DNA of 64,000 bases from Aquabacter sp965279295 (GCA_965279295.1 CBDIHQ010000018.1), one strand, 5' to 3'. Positions 16,281-24,680 are shown, counted from the first letter of the stretch. Made by a program: numbers and translations. Notes: generated from the sequence alone by a model not told the origin.

Positions 16281-17073
16281 ATGCCGAGTTCTGATTGGCG
16301 CTCGCCGGCCGCCTATGGACATGCCCAGAGCATTCCTGCCGCCGGCTTCGCTTGGGAGTATCTCCGCCGCGACGACGAGTATCGCCGCGACTTCCATCGT
16401 CTGAAGCGGAAATCCCGTCACGACACCGACGCGCAGACCGCCTTCACGAACCGATGGGGGTTGCGATTTCGCGGCGGACCCGGACCAGCCCGCCGATCGC
16501 GCATCGCTCTTCTGGACGCCCGCGCTTCAGCCTGACGCCTTCCGGCTCCAGCCATCGAGCGATCCGCCCGACAACTTTGCCATGCCCATCGTGCTGCCGA
16601 GGCTTCCCGGCGTCGCGGCGCGATCGGCCGTCGATGGCACCTGGCACGGCCTCCGGCGCGGATCGGGCGGGGAGCATCGCTTCTGGCTCGCGAACGCTCC
16701 ACCCGAAGGTCCAACGGGCTTTGTCGTCATCCTGCCGCTCGACACCCTGTTCGAGTTGCGCGCCGAAGCGGCGTTGCGCTTCTGGCTGGCGCTGGCCGGA
16801 CGCCCGCCCGGCGACCGACATCACGACCTTGCAGCCCAGACCCGCGACCGGCACATCCTGATCCTGCGCGCCCTCGACGCGAAGCTGGCCGGCGCCAGCT
16901 ATCGCGTCATCGCCGAGGCGCTGCTCGGCTTCCAAGGCCGGTCCAAGAACGATTGGGAGGTCAGCCCCTTGAAGAACAAGGTCCGCCGCCTCGTTGCGGA
17001 CGGCCTGTTCTACATGCGCGGCGGCTATCGTGAGCTGCTGACCTATCCCGTCCGTCCACGGCGTCGGCGCTGA
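16281..17073 (+). CDS. FseA-like excision activator, DUF6499 and DUF2285 joined by predicted +1 frameshift
   Basis: The zero frame (16281-16535) encodes an 84-residue protein starting with DUF6499 (MPSSDWRSPAAY, then RWGLRF). The +1 frame continues without interruption as DUF2285 (16471-17073) with DFAADPDQPADRASLFWTP and, near the end, a helix-turn-helix-like ALLGFQGRSKNDWEVSPLKN. The DUF2285 frame has no good start close to the junction; its first ATG (16582) would cut off conserved sequence. In ICEMlSymR7A the same two domains, msi172 and msi171, are fused by a programmed +1 ribosomal frameshift into FseA, which activates the excisionase gene rdfS. An rdfS-like gene follows here, so the same switch is likely. 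Confidence 0.75.
16461..16476 (+). other. Predicted +1 ribosomal frameshift site
   Basis: The conserved WGLRF is coded TTG CGA TTT before the frames part. If the tRNA-Phe on TTT (16467-16469) slips one base to TTC (16468-16470), reading resumes with GCG GCG GAC and produces WGLRF followed directly by the DUF2285 segment AADPDQPADR. Phe codons can pair both ways, which makes this a plausible slippery position. The location is inferred from where the conserved protein sequence changes frame. Confidence 0.6.
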
Positions 17074-17101
17074 GTGCCCAGCGTTTAGCGTGGCGCAGAA
17101 C

Positions 17102-17449
17102 TCACGGATGGGGATTCGGGAAACCGTGCCGCTCTGTCAGTGCGGCGAGGATATTGTCTTTCTCAGAGACGAAAGCGCGCCCTCGGTAGGCGCCGGTTTG
17201 GTGGGACGATGTTTCTCCTTCCGCCAGGACCAGTAGCGGTAAAGACTGATTTTCCAATCCCACCACGTCAATGACGGTCCTCCTCGGTCGAGGCCACGCA
17301 ATCCGTTCTACATCAAGCCGTTCGCTCAATTCAGGAAACGACGCCAATACGCCTTCCATGAGAGCGCAATGCCAGCAGTAAAATATTTGGCCGGGATAAG
17401 ACGGATCTTCAAATCCCGGCTTCAGTAAAAAGAGCTTGTCACGCATCAT
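17102..17449 (-). CDS. DUF3088 family protein
   Basis: A 115-residue member of DUF3088, a thioredoxin-fold-like family of unknown function. The opening (KLFLLKPGFEDPSYPGQ), the YCWHCALMEG motif with a CxxC-like pair and the SLPLLVLAEG strand match the family. It is transcribed against its neighbours, lying between the fseA-like gene and the rdfS-like gene, so it looks like an insertion of cargo into the control module. Its ATG is either of two tandem codons. Confidence 0.85.
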   Translation of the reverse strand: MMRDKLFLLKPGFEDPSYPGQIFYCWHCALMEGVLASFPELSERLDVERIAWPRPRRTVIDVVGLENQSLPLLVLAEGETSSHQTGAYRGRAFVSEKDNILAALTERHGFPNPHP

Positions 17450-17491
17450 GCAAAGTCCCCCGACTACACCCTCTCGCTCGAATACATGAGT

Positions 17492-17610
17492 CTGACGAAA
17501 CCGTCAGCGTCACGAAGTGCGTGAGCACGGTAATTCTAATTCGTAAGGGCAGCGCTGCTGACAGGCTGGCTCGCCGGGGTGCCGGATTCACACCCCGCTG
17601 ATTCCGGCAC
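17492..17610. promoter_or_regulatory. Inverted repeats in the promoter region of the rdfS-like gene
   Basis: Two inverted repeats lie between DUF3088 and the rdfS-like start: ctgacg/cgtcag (17492-17497, 17502-17507) and gtgccgga/tccggcac (17579-17586, 17603-17610). In ICEMlSymR7A the promoter of rdfS is the target of FseA, so the first palindrome is a candidate binding site. This is position-based inference. The remaining gap to 17696 shows no gene; a ribosome site (cggaggt) precedes ATG 17697. Confidence 0.4.
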
Positions 17611-17696
17611 GCTGCAAGCCGCCGATCCTCCGCCACGGTTCGCCATAGCCCGCTGTCGCCGCCGACAGCCGCTGAACCCGACCCGGAGGTCCAATC

Positions 17697-17966
17697 ATGA
17701 TCGACCCGAAGACGGGGCTGCCGCCCCGATTCCTGCGCACGCCCGATGCAGCGCGCTTTCTCGGCATCTCGCTGCGGACGCTGGAAAAGCACCGCACCTA
17801 CGGCACTGGCCCGACCTATCGCAAGATCGGCGGGCGCGTCGTCTATGCACTGGACGATCTGCAAGCCTGGACGGCGGTCGCCGCCCGCAAATCCACGACC
17901 GACAAGGATGCGACCCGTGTTTTCCCAGCGCGTGCCCTGACGCCAGCCGAGCGGGGCGTACGCTGA
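17697..17966 (+). CDS. RdfS-like excisionase / helix-turn-helix protein
   Basis: An 89-residue protein with a MerR/HTH_17-type helix-turn-helix: RFLRTPDAARFLGISLRTLEKHRTYG, then the wing YRKIGGRVVYALDDLQAW. This is the arrangement of recombination directionality factors such as RdfS of ICEMlSymR7A, which promote excision and switch on transfer genes downstream. The stop codon is directly followed by the repA start, beginning a long run of overlapping genes to the relaxase. Unlike in ICEMlSymR7A, no tyrosine integrase is present in this window; the recombinase here is of the serine type, so its partner is uncertain. Confidence 0.8.
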   Translation: MIDPKTGLPPRFLRTPDAARFLGISLRTLEKHRTYGTGPTYRKIGGRVVYALDDLQAWTAVAARKSTTDKDATRVFPARALTPAERGVR

Positions 17967-19061
17967 ATGCGCGCCGGTTCATCTCCCGATGCCGGACGGT
18001 GTTCGCAACGCCTTGTCGGCAGCGAGCGGGCGAGGCTCGATCCTTTCGTCGTCGCGACGGGCGATGCGTCGCCCCGCGACCAGCGCGATCTCATGGAGCG
18101 GCCGTTCTTCTCGCTCGCCAAGACCAAGCGGGTGACGCCGATACTCTACGAATCCGGCGGCGTCCGCGTCGAGGTCTTCGCCATGCCCGAACATGGCATG
18201 GCGACCATCTGGGACGCGGACGTGCTGATCTGGGCTGCAAGCCAGATCGTCGAGGCTGAGAACCATGGCTTGAAGACATCCCGCTTTCTGCGCTTCACGC
18301 CGTACCAGCTCCTGATGGCGATCGGCCGGGGCACCGGCGCGCGTGAATACCGGTTGCTGAAGGGCGCGTTCGCCCGCCTGCAATCGACCGTCATCGCCAC
18401 GACCATCCGCCATGGCGAGCGTTGGCGTCGGCATCAGTTCTCTTGGATCAACGAATGGGAGGAGATGACCACCCACGACGGCCGCGTCGAGGGCATGGAG
18501 TTCGTGCTGCCCGACTGGTTCTATCGCGGCGTCATCGACCGCTCGCTGGTCCTGACCATCGACCCGGACTATTTCCGGCTGACGGGCGGGATCGAACGCT
18601 GGCTCTACCGCGTCGCCCGCAAGCACGCCGGCCGACAGCCGCATGGCTGGGTCTTCGAGATTGCCCATCTCCACGAGAAGTCCGGCAGCCTGGCGCGGCC
18701 ATCCGACTTCGCGCTCGACATCCGCCGTATCGTCGCCCGCCAGCCGTTGCCCGGCTACCGCCTCTACATCTGGCGCGAGGGACGGCGCGAACTCCTGCAA
18801 ATCCGCCCCTCCAGACTATCCACAGTGCCTGTGGACGAGGCTGTGGAAACGCTCGTGACTTCGGGCGCAAGCGGTGTCGGGACTTCGGGCGCAGGACTAT
18901 CGGGATTTCGGGCGCACGGACCGCAGTTAAACCTCTGGCCCGAAACGCGGAATCCGACTGCTAACTTAGAGTCTAACCAAGAATCTAACTCTTTGTCTTT
19001 GACGCGCGCGGGCGCGAGCCATGGTGCCGGTGCCGCCGGGCGATCGAGGCGCGTGCCATGA
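17967..19061 (+). CDS. repA: Replication initiator protein A (RepA)
   Basis: A 364-residue replication initiator of the RepA type seen on alphaproteobacterial plasmids and ICEs. The conserved core runs from about residue 45 (MERPFFSLAK) to 285, with the SRFLRFTPYQLLMAIGRGTG, FYRGVIDRSLVLTIDPDYF and WLYRVARKHAG motifs. It would start replication of the excised circle. The last 80 residues are low in conservation and are coded by the repeat-containing stretch 18819-18990. Its start abuts the rdfS stop and its stop overlaps parA by four bases. A later start at MERPFF is possible. Confidence 0.9.
   Translation: MRAGSSPDAGRCSQRLVGSERARLDPFVVATGDASPRDQRDLMERPFFSLAKTKRVTPILYESGGVRVEVFAMPEHGMATIWDADVLIWAASQIVEAENHGLKTSRFLRFTPYQLLMAIGRGTGAREYRLLKGAFARLQSTVIATTIRHGERWRRHQFSWINEWEEMTTHDGRVEGMEFVLPDWFYRGVIDRSLVLTIDPDYFRLTGGIERWLYRVARKHAGRQPHGWVFEIAHLHEKSGSLARPSDFALDIRRIVARQPLPGYRLYIWREGRRELLQIRPSRLSTVPVDEAVETLVTSGASGVGTSGAGLSGFRAHGPQLNLWPETRNPTANLESNQESNSLSLTRAGASHGAGAAGRSRRVP
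18816..18985 (+). repeat. Iteron-like repeats and DnaA-box-like palindrome inside repA
   Basis: Three near-identical 13-base units (gacttcgggcgca at 18857 and 18881, gatttcgggcgca at 18904) recur with 24- and 23-base spacing, close to two helical turns as in plasmid iterons. Just upstream is a palindrome tccacag-tgc-ctgtgga (18819-18835) containing a DnaA-box-like ctatccaca. AT-richer sequence with two tctaac units follows at 18960-18990. The repeats also code a repeated TSGA in the protein, so a purely protein-level origin is possible. Candidate origin of replication. Confidence 0.45.
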
Positions 19062-19711
19062 TCGTCGCGCTGCTCAATCAAAAAGGCGGCGTCGGCAAGA
19101 CGACGCTGGCCCTGCATCTCGCCGGAGAATGGGCGAGGACCGGCAGGCGCGTCACGCTGATCGACGCGGACCCGCAAGGCTCGGCGCTCGACTGGTCGCA
19201 GCAGCGGGCGCGGGAGGGTCACCCACGGCTGTTCGGCGTCGTCGGCGTGGCCCGCGACACCTTGCATCGGGAAGCGCCCGAGCTGGCGCGCGACGTCGAT
19301 CATATCGTCATCGACGGACCGCCGCGCGTCGCCGGTCTGATGCGCTCGGCGCTGCTCGCGACCGACCTGGTCCTGATCCCGGTGCAGCCGTCGCCGTTCG
19401 ACGGCTGGGCCTCGGCCGAGATGCTGGCGCTGCTCACCGAGGCGCGCATCTACCGGCCCGATCTCGCCGCGCGCTTCGTGCTGAACCGTTGTGGCGCGCG
19501 CACCGTCATCGCCCGTGAGACGGCCGAGACGCTGGCCGATCACGATCCGCCCTTGCTCGCCACCACCATCGGCCAGCGCGTCGTCTTCGCCGACGCCGCG
19601 CAGTCCGGCCGACTCGCATCGGAGATCGACGCGGACGGTCCGGCCGCGCGCGAGATCGCCGTGCTGGCCGCCGAGATCGGCCGCCTCAACATCGGAAGGA
19701 TCGCGCCATGA
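19058..19711 (+). CDS. parA: ParA-family partition ATPase
   Basis: A 217-residue ParA/MinD-type ATPase. It has the deviant Walker A motif QKGGVGKTT near residue 8, the LIDADPQGSALDW switch and Walker B in HIVIDGPP. Short ParA proteins without an N-terminal helix-turn-helix are typical of this ICE type. It probably helps keep the excised element through segregation, perhaps with the RHH protein next to it or with the ParB-like protein upstream. It overlaps repA and the RHH gene by four bases each. Confidence 0.9.
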   Translation: MIVALLNQKGGVGKTTLALHLAGEWARTGRRVTLIDADPQGSALDWSQQRAREGHPRLFGVVGVARDTLHREAPELARDVDHIVIDGPPRVAGLMRSALLATDLVLIPVQPSPFDGWASAEMLALLTEARIYRPDLAARFVLNRCGARTVIARETAETLADHDPPLLATTIGQRVVFADAAQSGRLASEIDADGPAAREIAVLAAEIGRLNIGRIAP

Positions 19712-19962
19712 GCGAGCGATCCCCGAAGCGCGGCTTCGTATCCCGTCCCGCCGATCCCGAAAGCTGGATCAAGGCGACCGAACCGCCGCCGGCTCGCACC
19801 GGCGATGCCGCTGCGTTCACCGCCCGGCTGACGATCGACATCACGCCGGAGCTGCGCGGCCGGATCAAGATCGTCGCCTTTCAGCGCGGCGTCACCGTCG
19901 CCGACATGCTGCGCGAGCTGCTCGCGCGCGAATTCCCACCCACCGAAGGAGATACTCCATGA
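19708..19962 (+). CDS. Ribbon-helix-helix protein next to parA
   Basis: An 84-residue protein with a C-terminal ribbon-helix-helix-like segment: the strand TARLTIDITPELRGRIKIVAF followed by two helices (GVTVADMLRELLAREF). Such proteins beside ParA often bind the partition site and repress the operon, so it may be the centromere-binding partner. It overlaps parA and the DUF2840 gene by four bases each. Confidence 0.8.
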   Translation: MSERSPKRGFVSRPADPESWIKATEPPPARTGDAAAFTARLTIDITPELRGRIKIVAFQRGVTVADMLRELLAREFPPTEGDTP

Positions 19963-20480
19963 CCGGCAACGCGGCTCCCCGCGTGCGCGGCGGCCCCGTG
20001 CCGTCAGCGCATCCCTCCGACCACCTGACCCATGTCGAACTGATCCATATCGAGAAAAAGATCGAGCATTGGGTTCGCTTCGGTCCACTCGCGGCGGAAA
20101 CCATCATCGACCGGCGGCGGCGCATCTTCGCGTTCCGGCCGGGCGCCATCTTCGCCTTCGTCCGCTGGGCGTCGAACGACTTCGGCACGATCATTTCCCG
20201 CATCGACATCGTGCGCGCCGTGGAACCGCACGAACCCTATCAGACGCTGCCCTTCGTGCGGCCCGGCGGCGACATCCTGCTCAAGATCGACGGCTGGCCG
20301 AAGGTCGAACAGGTGCTCCGCCACATCGACGCCATCCAGGCGATCGGCATCGATCCGGAGGACGTTTCGCCTGATCACTGGCGGCACGTCCACAACCGGC
20401 TGACCGCCGGTCACGAGCCGCGTGCCTACACCGCCGACCAGCACCTAGCGTTCCTCAAGCGTCGGAGCGTCGCACCATGA
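19959..20480 (+). CDS. DUF2840 family protein
   Basis: A 173-residue DUF2840 protein, found in the same place, between the parA/RHH pair and traF, in related elements; function unknown. Features are HVELIHIEKKIEHWVRFG, FRPGAIFAFVRWASNDFGT and the ending that follows HLAFLKRR. No membrane segments are seen. It overlaps both neighbours by four bases and is part of the transfer operon. Confidence 0.85.
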   Translation: MTGNAAPRVRGGPVPSAHPSDHLTHVELIHIEKKIEHWVRFGPLAAETIIDRRRRIFAFRPGAIFAFVRWASNDFGTIISRIDIVRAVEPHEPYQTLPFVRPGGDILLKIDGWPKVEQVLRHIDAIQAIGIDPEDVSPDHWRHVHNRLTAGHEPRAYTADQHLAFLKRRSVAP

Positions 20481-21022
20481 CCCGCTTCGGCTATGTGATG
20501 GTGACGTACTTCTCGATCATGGGCGTCGCCATCGCGTCCTTCGTTCCGACGCCGACGCGACTGGTGTGGAACGTCTCCGCCAGCGCGCCGATCGGTCTCT
20601 ACGATATCGATCCGCCCGGCGACCTGACCGTGACCGATCTGGTCGCGGTCGATCCTCCAAAACCGCTCGCCGACCTCATAGTCGAGCGTGGCTATATCGG
20701 CCGCGGCGTGCCGCTGCTCAAGCGCGTCATGGCACTGCCGGGGCAAGAGGTCTGCCGCCTCCGCCGCACGATCACCGTCGATGGGATCGAACTCGGCGCG
20801 GCGCTCGACCGCGACCGGGCAGGCCGCGATCTTCCGGTCTGGTCGGGCTGCCGCCGCATCGCCGGGGACGAGATCTTCCTGATGAACGCGGACGTCCGCG
20901 ACAGTCTGGACGGCCGCTACTTCGGCCCGATCCCGGTCAGCACCGTCATCGGCCGCGCCACCCCGATCTACACCGACGAAGCCGGCGATGGCCGCTTCGT
21001 CTGGCGCGCCGCCACGCGCTGA
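20477..21022 (+). CDS. traF: Conjugal transfer S26-family signal peptidase TraF
   Basis: A 181-residue TraF-type S26 peptidase, which in RP4 and Ti systems processes and cyclises the pilin TrbC. There is one N-terminal membrane segment (about 5-25); S36 in SASAPIGLY is the catalytic serine and K82 in LLKRVMALPG the general base; the box GDEIFLMN and the DGRYFGPIP motif follow. The enzyme looks complete, but its expected substrate, the trbC pilin gene, is missing from the element. The gene overlaps DUF2840 by four bases. Confidence 0.9.
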   Translation: MTRFGYVMVTYFSIMGVAIASFVPTPTRLVWNVSASAPIGLYDIDPPGDLTVTDLVAVDPPKPLADLIVERGYIGRGVPLLKRVMALPGQEVCRLRRTITVDGIELGAALDRDRAGRDLPVWSGCRRIAGDEIFLMNADVRDSLDGRYFGPIPVSTVIGRATPIYTDEAGDGRFVWRAATR

Positions 21023-21090
21023 CCGCCCCGATACCGGCGAGCATGGCGCCCGCCGGCTTTCACCCAACCCCCAGCATCGAGGAGTTTCCC

Positions 21091-21426
21091 ATGCCGCAGA
21101 TCGGCCAGTTCACGCGCGAGACGACGGGTTTCGTCGGACGCGTCCATACGCTCACGCTCTACCGCGAACTCACCATCGTTCCTGCCGAGCCGTCCGATGC
21201 CGAGAACGCGCCGGACTATCGCATCCATCACGGCGCAGACGACGGGCCGGAGATCGGCGCGGGCTGGAAACGCACCGGCGAACGTGCGGGCGAGTACATC
21301 TCGCTGCTGATCGACGATCCCGCCTTGCCGCAGCCGATCCGCGCCAATCTGTTCCGCGACGACGACGGCGGGGCCGCCTGGTCGCTGCACTGGACGCGCC
21401 CGGTCAAGCGCGGCGAGCGGGAGTGA
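21091..21426 (+). CDS. DUF736 family protein (second copy)
   Basis: A 111-residue DUF736 protein starting MPQIGQFTRE after a strong ribosome site (gaggag). It keeps the PDYRIHHG strand and the segment EYISLLIDDPALPQPIRAN. It is clearly related to the copy at 12793 but diverged in both ends, so these are paralogues rather than a recent duplication. Here the gene is within the transfer operon, 68 bases after traF, whereas the first copy stands alone. Confidence 0.9.
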   Translation: MPQIGQFTRETTGFVGRVHTLTLYRELTIVPAEPSDAENAPDYRIHHGADDGPEIGAGWKRTGERAGEYISLLIDDPALPQPIRANLFRDDDGGAAWSLHWTRPVKRGERE

Positions 21427-21640
21427 TCCCATGCGCTATCCCTTCAGAATTGCGCGCCTGCTGTCCCGTCGAAGTCCCATCCCTTTGTTCGCAGGAAAGC
21501 CGTCTCATCCCTTCGTCCCGCTCGACGATCCGTCGGCCGGCGCGCGCAGCGAAGGTCAAGGGCGATCGAAGATCGGCGCTGTGCGCGAACCCTTGACCGT
21601 AGCGAGCACGCTGGCAGGCTGGCGTCGTTGCGGAGACAGG

Positions 21641-22345
21641 ATGCCCGTCCGATCGGCGGTCCTTCTGTTTTCCGCCGTGCTCGCCGTCGCGATGCCGCTG
21701 CCCTGTCAGGCGCAGCCCGAGCCGGTCCAGCGCCTATCCCAGGCCGATCCTCATGCCGCTGATATCGCCGAGGCGGCGCAGCGGTTCGGTATTCCGGCGG
21801 CGTGGATCAGGGCCGTCATGCGCGTCGAAAGCGCCAACGACGTGGGGGCGATCTCGCCCAAGGGCGCGATGGGTCTGATGCAGATCATGCCGGGGACATG
21901 GGCGGATTTGCGCACTCGTCATCGGCTCGGCGGCGATCCCTACGATCCGCGCGACAATATCCTGGCGGGCGCGGCGTATCTGCGTGAGCTGCATGACCGC
22001 TACGGATCGCCGGGGTTTCTGGCTGCCTACAATGCCGGTCCCGGTCGATACGAAGAGCATCTCGCAGGCCGTCCGTTGCCAGCGGAAACGCGCGCCTATG
22101 TCGCCACGCTCGCCCCGCAGATCGGCGGCGGCGAAATCACCGCGCCGGTCGAAGTCGCAGCGGTCGATCCGCAGTCATGGACCCGTGCGCCGCTGTTCGT
22201 CGCGCAGGCTGAGCGCACATCGCCCGCCGATCCTGTGCAGTCGAATGACATTCCGACTGCAACGCCCGTGCGCGATGTCTCGGCGATCGCGCCGCAATCG
22301 GCCGGCCTGTTCGTGGCCCGAGCGGAAACGGGAGGGCCGCGATGA
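21641..22345 (+). CDS. Lytic transglycosylase (VirB1/TrbN-like)
   Basis: A 234-residue exported lytic transglycosylase that would open the cell wall for the mating channel. A signal peptide (1-25, ending PCQAQ) precedes the SLT domain: AAWIRAVMRVESAND with the catalytic glutamate, GAMGLMQIMPGTW and AAYNAGPG. The ATG at 21641 was chosen because it begins the signal peptide after a ribosome site (ggagac); an upstream ATG at 21431 would add 70 residues of basic sequence. The C-terminal 90 residues are low-complexity. Confidence 0.85.
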   Translation: MPVRSAVLLFSAVLAVAMPLPCQAQPEPVQRLSQADPHAADIAEAAQRFGIPAAWIRAVMRVESANDVGAISPKGAMGLMQIMPGTWADLRTRHRLGGDPYDPRDNILAGAAYLRELHDRYGSPGFLAAYNAGPGRYEEHLAGRPLPAETRAYVATLAPQIGGGEITAPVEVAAVDPQSWTRAPLFVAQAERTSPADPVQSNDIPTATPVRDVSAIAPQSAGLFVARAETGGPR

Positions 22346-22628
22346 GCACGGCGGTTGGGCATGCCCGGCGGTCCTTTCCAGTGTGCAGGGGGAATCGGCG
22401 GGATCAGGCTGAATCAGGGTCAGGATGGGCAGAGAGGCGGGAGGGCAAGATTAAAGCGGACGGCACCCCATGGGTCCGATCCGGGGGCCAAGCCCTTGTC
22501 TGCACACTGTTTGGGGCGGCACCGTCGCCGGGCCTGCATGGTGCCGCGAGGCGCGGCAAAGCCAGTATCTGTCACGTTCTTCGCGGCACTCTTCCTCGGA
22601 ATCGGCGGTTTCGGGCGGATTGCCGCCG
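22346..22628 (+). other. Non-coding gap before the relaxase, candidate oriT
   Basis: These 283 bases have no convincing gene. An inverted repeat, gcggcacc (22516-22523) and ggtgccgc (22540-22547), with a 16-base spacer lies about 80 bases before the relaxase start. Relaxases usually nick beside such a repeat close to their own gene, so this is the best candidate for the origin of transfer in the window. No nic sequence can be assigned by eye. Confidence 0.4.
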
Positions 22629-24680
22629 ATGAGCGCCGACGACGACAACCGCTTCCGGCCGAAGCCCGGCCGCATCCGCTCCGATGCGTCGAAGGCCGGC
22701 CAGGCCAAGAGCTTCCTCACCAACGTCCGGAAGATCGCTCGCCAGCACGGCGCGGCCTCCGTTCGGGTCTCGCGCGGCAGCGCCGGAGCATTCGGTAAGC
22801 CGAGCCGCAACGGCGCAGTCGCCTCAGGCCGGGGCGTCAAGCGCGGGCGCGGCGCGGCCTTCGTGCGCTCGCGCAACCTGTCGAACGGCTGGAGCCATCG
22901 CCAGCTCGGCAGCCGCCGCGTCATCGTCAAATCACGCTCGGTCCGCGCCGCCGGCAAGAGCGGCAAAGCCGCCGCCCATCTGCGCTACATCCAGCGCGAC
23001 GGCACCTCGCGCGATGGCGAGCGCGGCCGGCTCTATTCAGCCACCGAAGACCGCGCCGATGGCGACGCCTTCCTCGATCGCGGCAAGGACGATCGTCACC
23101 AGTTCCGTTTTATCGTCTCGCCGGAAGACGCCGCCGAGATCGAAGACCTGACCGGCCATACCCGCGACCTGATGCGCCAGCTCGAAGCCGACCTCGGCAC
23201 GAAGCTCGATTGGGTCGCGGTCAACCACTTCAACACCGGCCATCCGCATGTCCATGTCATCGTCAACGGCCGCGACGATCTCGGCGAGGATCTGGTCATC
23301 AACGGCGACTACCTCGCGAACGGTATCCGCGAACGGGCGAGCGAGTTGGCGACCTTGGAACTCGGTCCCGTCACCGAGATCGAGCAGCGCCGCAAGCTGA
23401 TAGCCGAGATCGATCAGGACCGCTTCACCCGCATCGACCGGGCGATGCTGAACGAGGTCGCCGAGGATGGACGGCTCGACCTGCGCCATGCGCCCGACGA
23501 TCTGCGCGGCCAGGAGGACCGGACCCTTCGCATCCGCCGTCTCGGCAAGCTGGAGAAGATGGGGCTGGCCACCGAGCAATCGCCGGGCGTCTGGGAACCG
23601 AGCGATCGGCTGGAGCCGACGCTGCGCGAGATGGGCGAGCGCGGTGACATCGTGCGCACCATGCAGAAGGCGATGCGCGCAGAGGGTCATGACCGCGATC
23701 CGATGAGCTTCCAGATTCACGACGCCGCGCCCGCGACGCCGATCGTCGGCCGTGTGGTCGACAAGCATCTCACCGACGAACTGGGCGAGAACCTGACGCT
23801 GGTGATCGACGGCATCGACGGCCGCACCCATCACGTCTCCGGCGTCGATCAGGCGAAGGTCGCGGACGCCCGCATCGGCAGCGTCATCCAGATCCAAGCG
23901 ACCGACGCCGGACCGCGCCCCGCCGACCGGGCCATCGCCGGCATGGCCGAGGACGGCATCTATCGGCCGAGCCGCCATCTGGAGCAGGCCCGGTTCGATG
24001 GCCGTGTGCCCGGCGGCGACTATGAGGGGTTCGCCGATGCCCATGTGCGCCGGCTGGAGGCGTTGCGCCGTGCCGGCATCGCTGAGCGGATCGACGCCGA
24101 CCAGTGGCGCATCCCGCAGGACTTCGAGGCCCGCGCCGCCGCGCACGATGCGGGCCAGGGACGGCAGCTTAACATCCGCGTCCTCTCGACCTTCGATCTG
24201 GAAAAGCAGATCACGGCGGATGGCGCGACCTGGCTCGACCGGAAGCTGGTCGGGCACGGCCCGTCCGACATCGCACCGGCGGGGTTCGGACAGGACGTGA
24301 GTCAGGCCATGGACCGTCGCCGCGAGCGGCTGATCGAGCAGGGCGACGCCACGCGCCAGCAGAACGGCCGCGTCCTCTATCGCCGCGATCTTCTATCGAC
24401 GCTGGAGGCGCGCGAGGTCGCCCGTGCCGGGGCGGAACTGGCGGCGACGAAGCCGATGCCGTTCCGCGCGGCGGGCGATGGCGAAACGGTCAGTGGCAAC
24501 TTCACCGGAACCGTCCAACTCACCAGCGGCAAGTTCGCCATCGTCGAGAAAAGCCACGAGTTCACGCTGGTCCCGTGGCGACCAGTGATCGACCGGCATC
24601 TCGGCAAGGAGGTGACGGGGATCGTTCAGGGCGGATCGGTGTCATGGCAGATGGGGCGGCAGAGGGGGTTGGGGATTTAG
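22629..24680 (+). CDS. Relaxase (VirD2-like, DUF3363)
   Basis: A 683-residue relaxase of the RlxS type found on ICEs like ICEMlSymR7A. The N-terminus is basic. The catalytic region has a candidate tyrosine Y120 in LRYIQRDG and the metal-binding histidines H200, H205, H207 and H209 in the segment NHFNTGHPHVHVIVNG; DUF3363 follows to the C-terminus. It would nick oriT and lead the strand through the channel. The protein looks complete. The next genes expected, traG and trbBCD, are missing; instead an AraC fragment on the opposite strand overlaps its last four bases. Confidence 0.9.
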   Translation: MSADDDNRFRPKPGRIRSDASKAGQAKSFLTNVRKIARQHGAASVRVSRGSAGAFGKPSRNGAVASGRGVKRGRGAAFVRSRNLSNGWSHRQLGSRRVIVKSRSVRAAGKSGKAAAHLRYIQRDGTSRDGERGRLYSATEDRADGDAFLDRGKDDRHQFRFIVSPEDAAEIEDLTGHTRDLMRQLEADLGTKLDWVAVNHFNTGHPHVHVIVNGRDDLGEDLVINGDYLANGIRERASELATLELGPVTEIEQRRKLIAEIDQDRFTRIDRAMLNEVAEDGRLDLRHAPDDLRGQEDRTLRIRRLGKLEKMGLATEQSPGVWEPSDRLEPTLREMGERGDIVRTMQKAMRAEGHDRDPMSFQIHDAAPATPIVGRVVDKHLTDELGENLTLVIDGIDGRTHHVSGVDQAKVADARIGSVIQIQATDAGPRPADRAIAGMAEDGIYRPSRHLEQARFDGRVPGGDYEGFADAHVRRLEALRRAGIAERIDADQWRIPQDFEARAAAHDAGQGRQLNIRVLSTFDLEKQITADGATWLDRKLVGHGPSDIAPAGFGQDVSQAMDRRRERLIEQGDATRQQNGRVLYRRDLLSTLEAREVARAGAELAATKPMPFRAAGDGETVSGNFTGTVQLTSGKFAIVEKSHEFTLVPWRPVIDRHLGKEVTGIVQGGSVSWQMGRQRGLGI

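Noticed and set aside
21431..21640. 70-residue N-terminal extension of the lytic transglycosylase
   Set aside because: The signal peptide starts at 21641 behind a good ribosome site; the extension would bury it.
22342..22632. Frame of 96 codons before the relaxase
   Set aside because: Arginine- and glycine-rich shadow-type sequence in the likely oriT region; a non-coding gap fits better.
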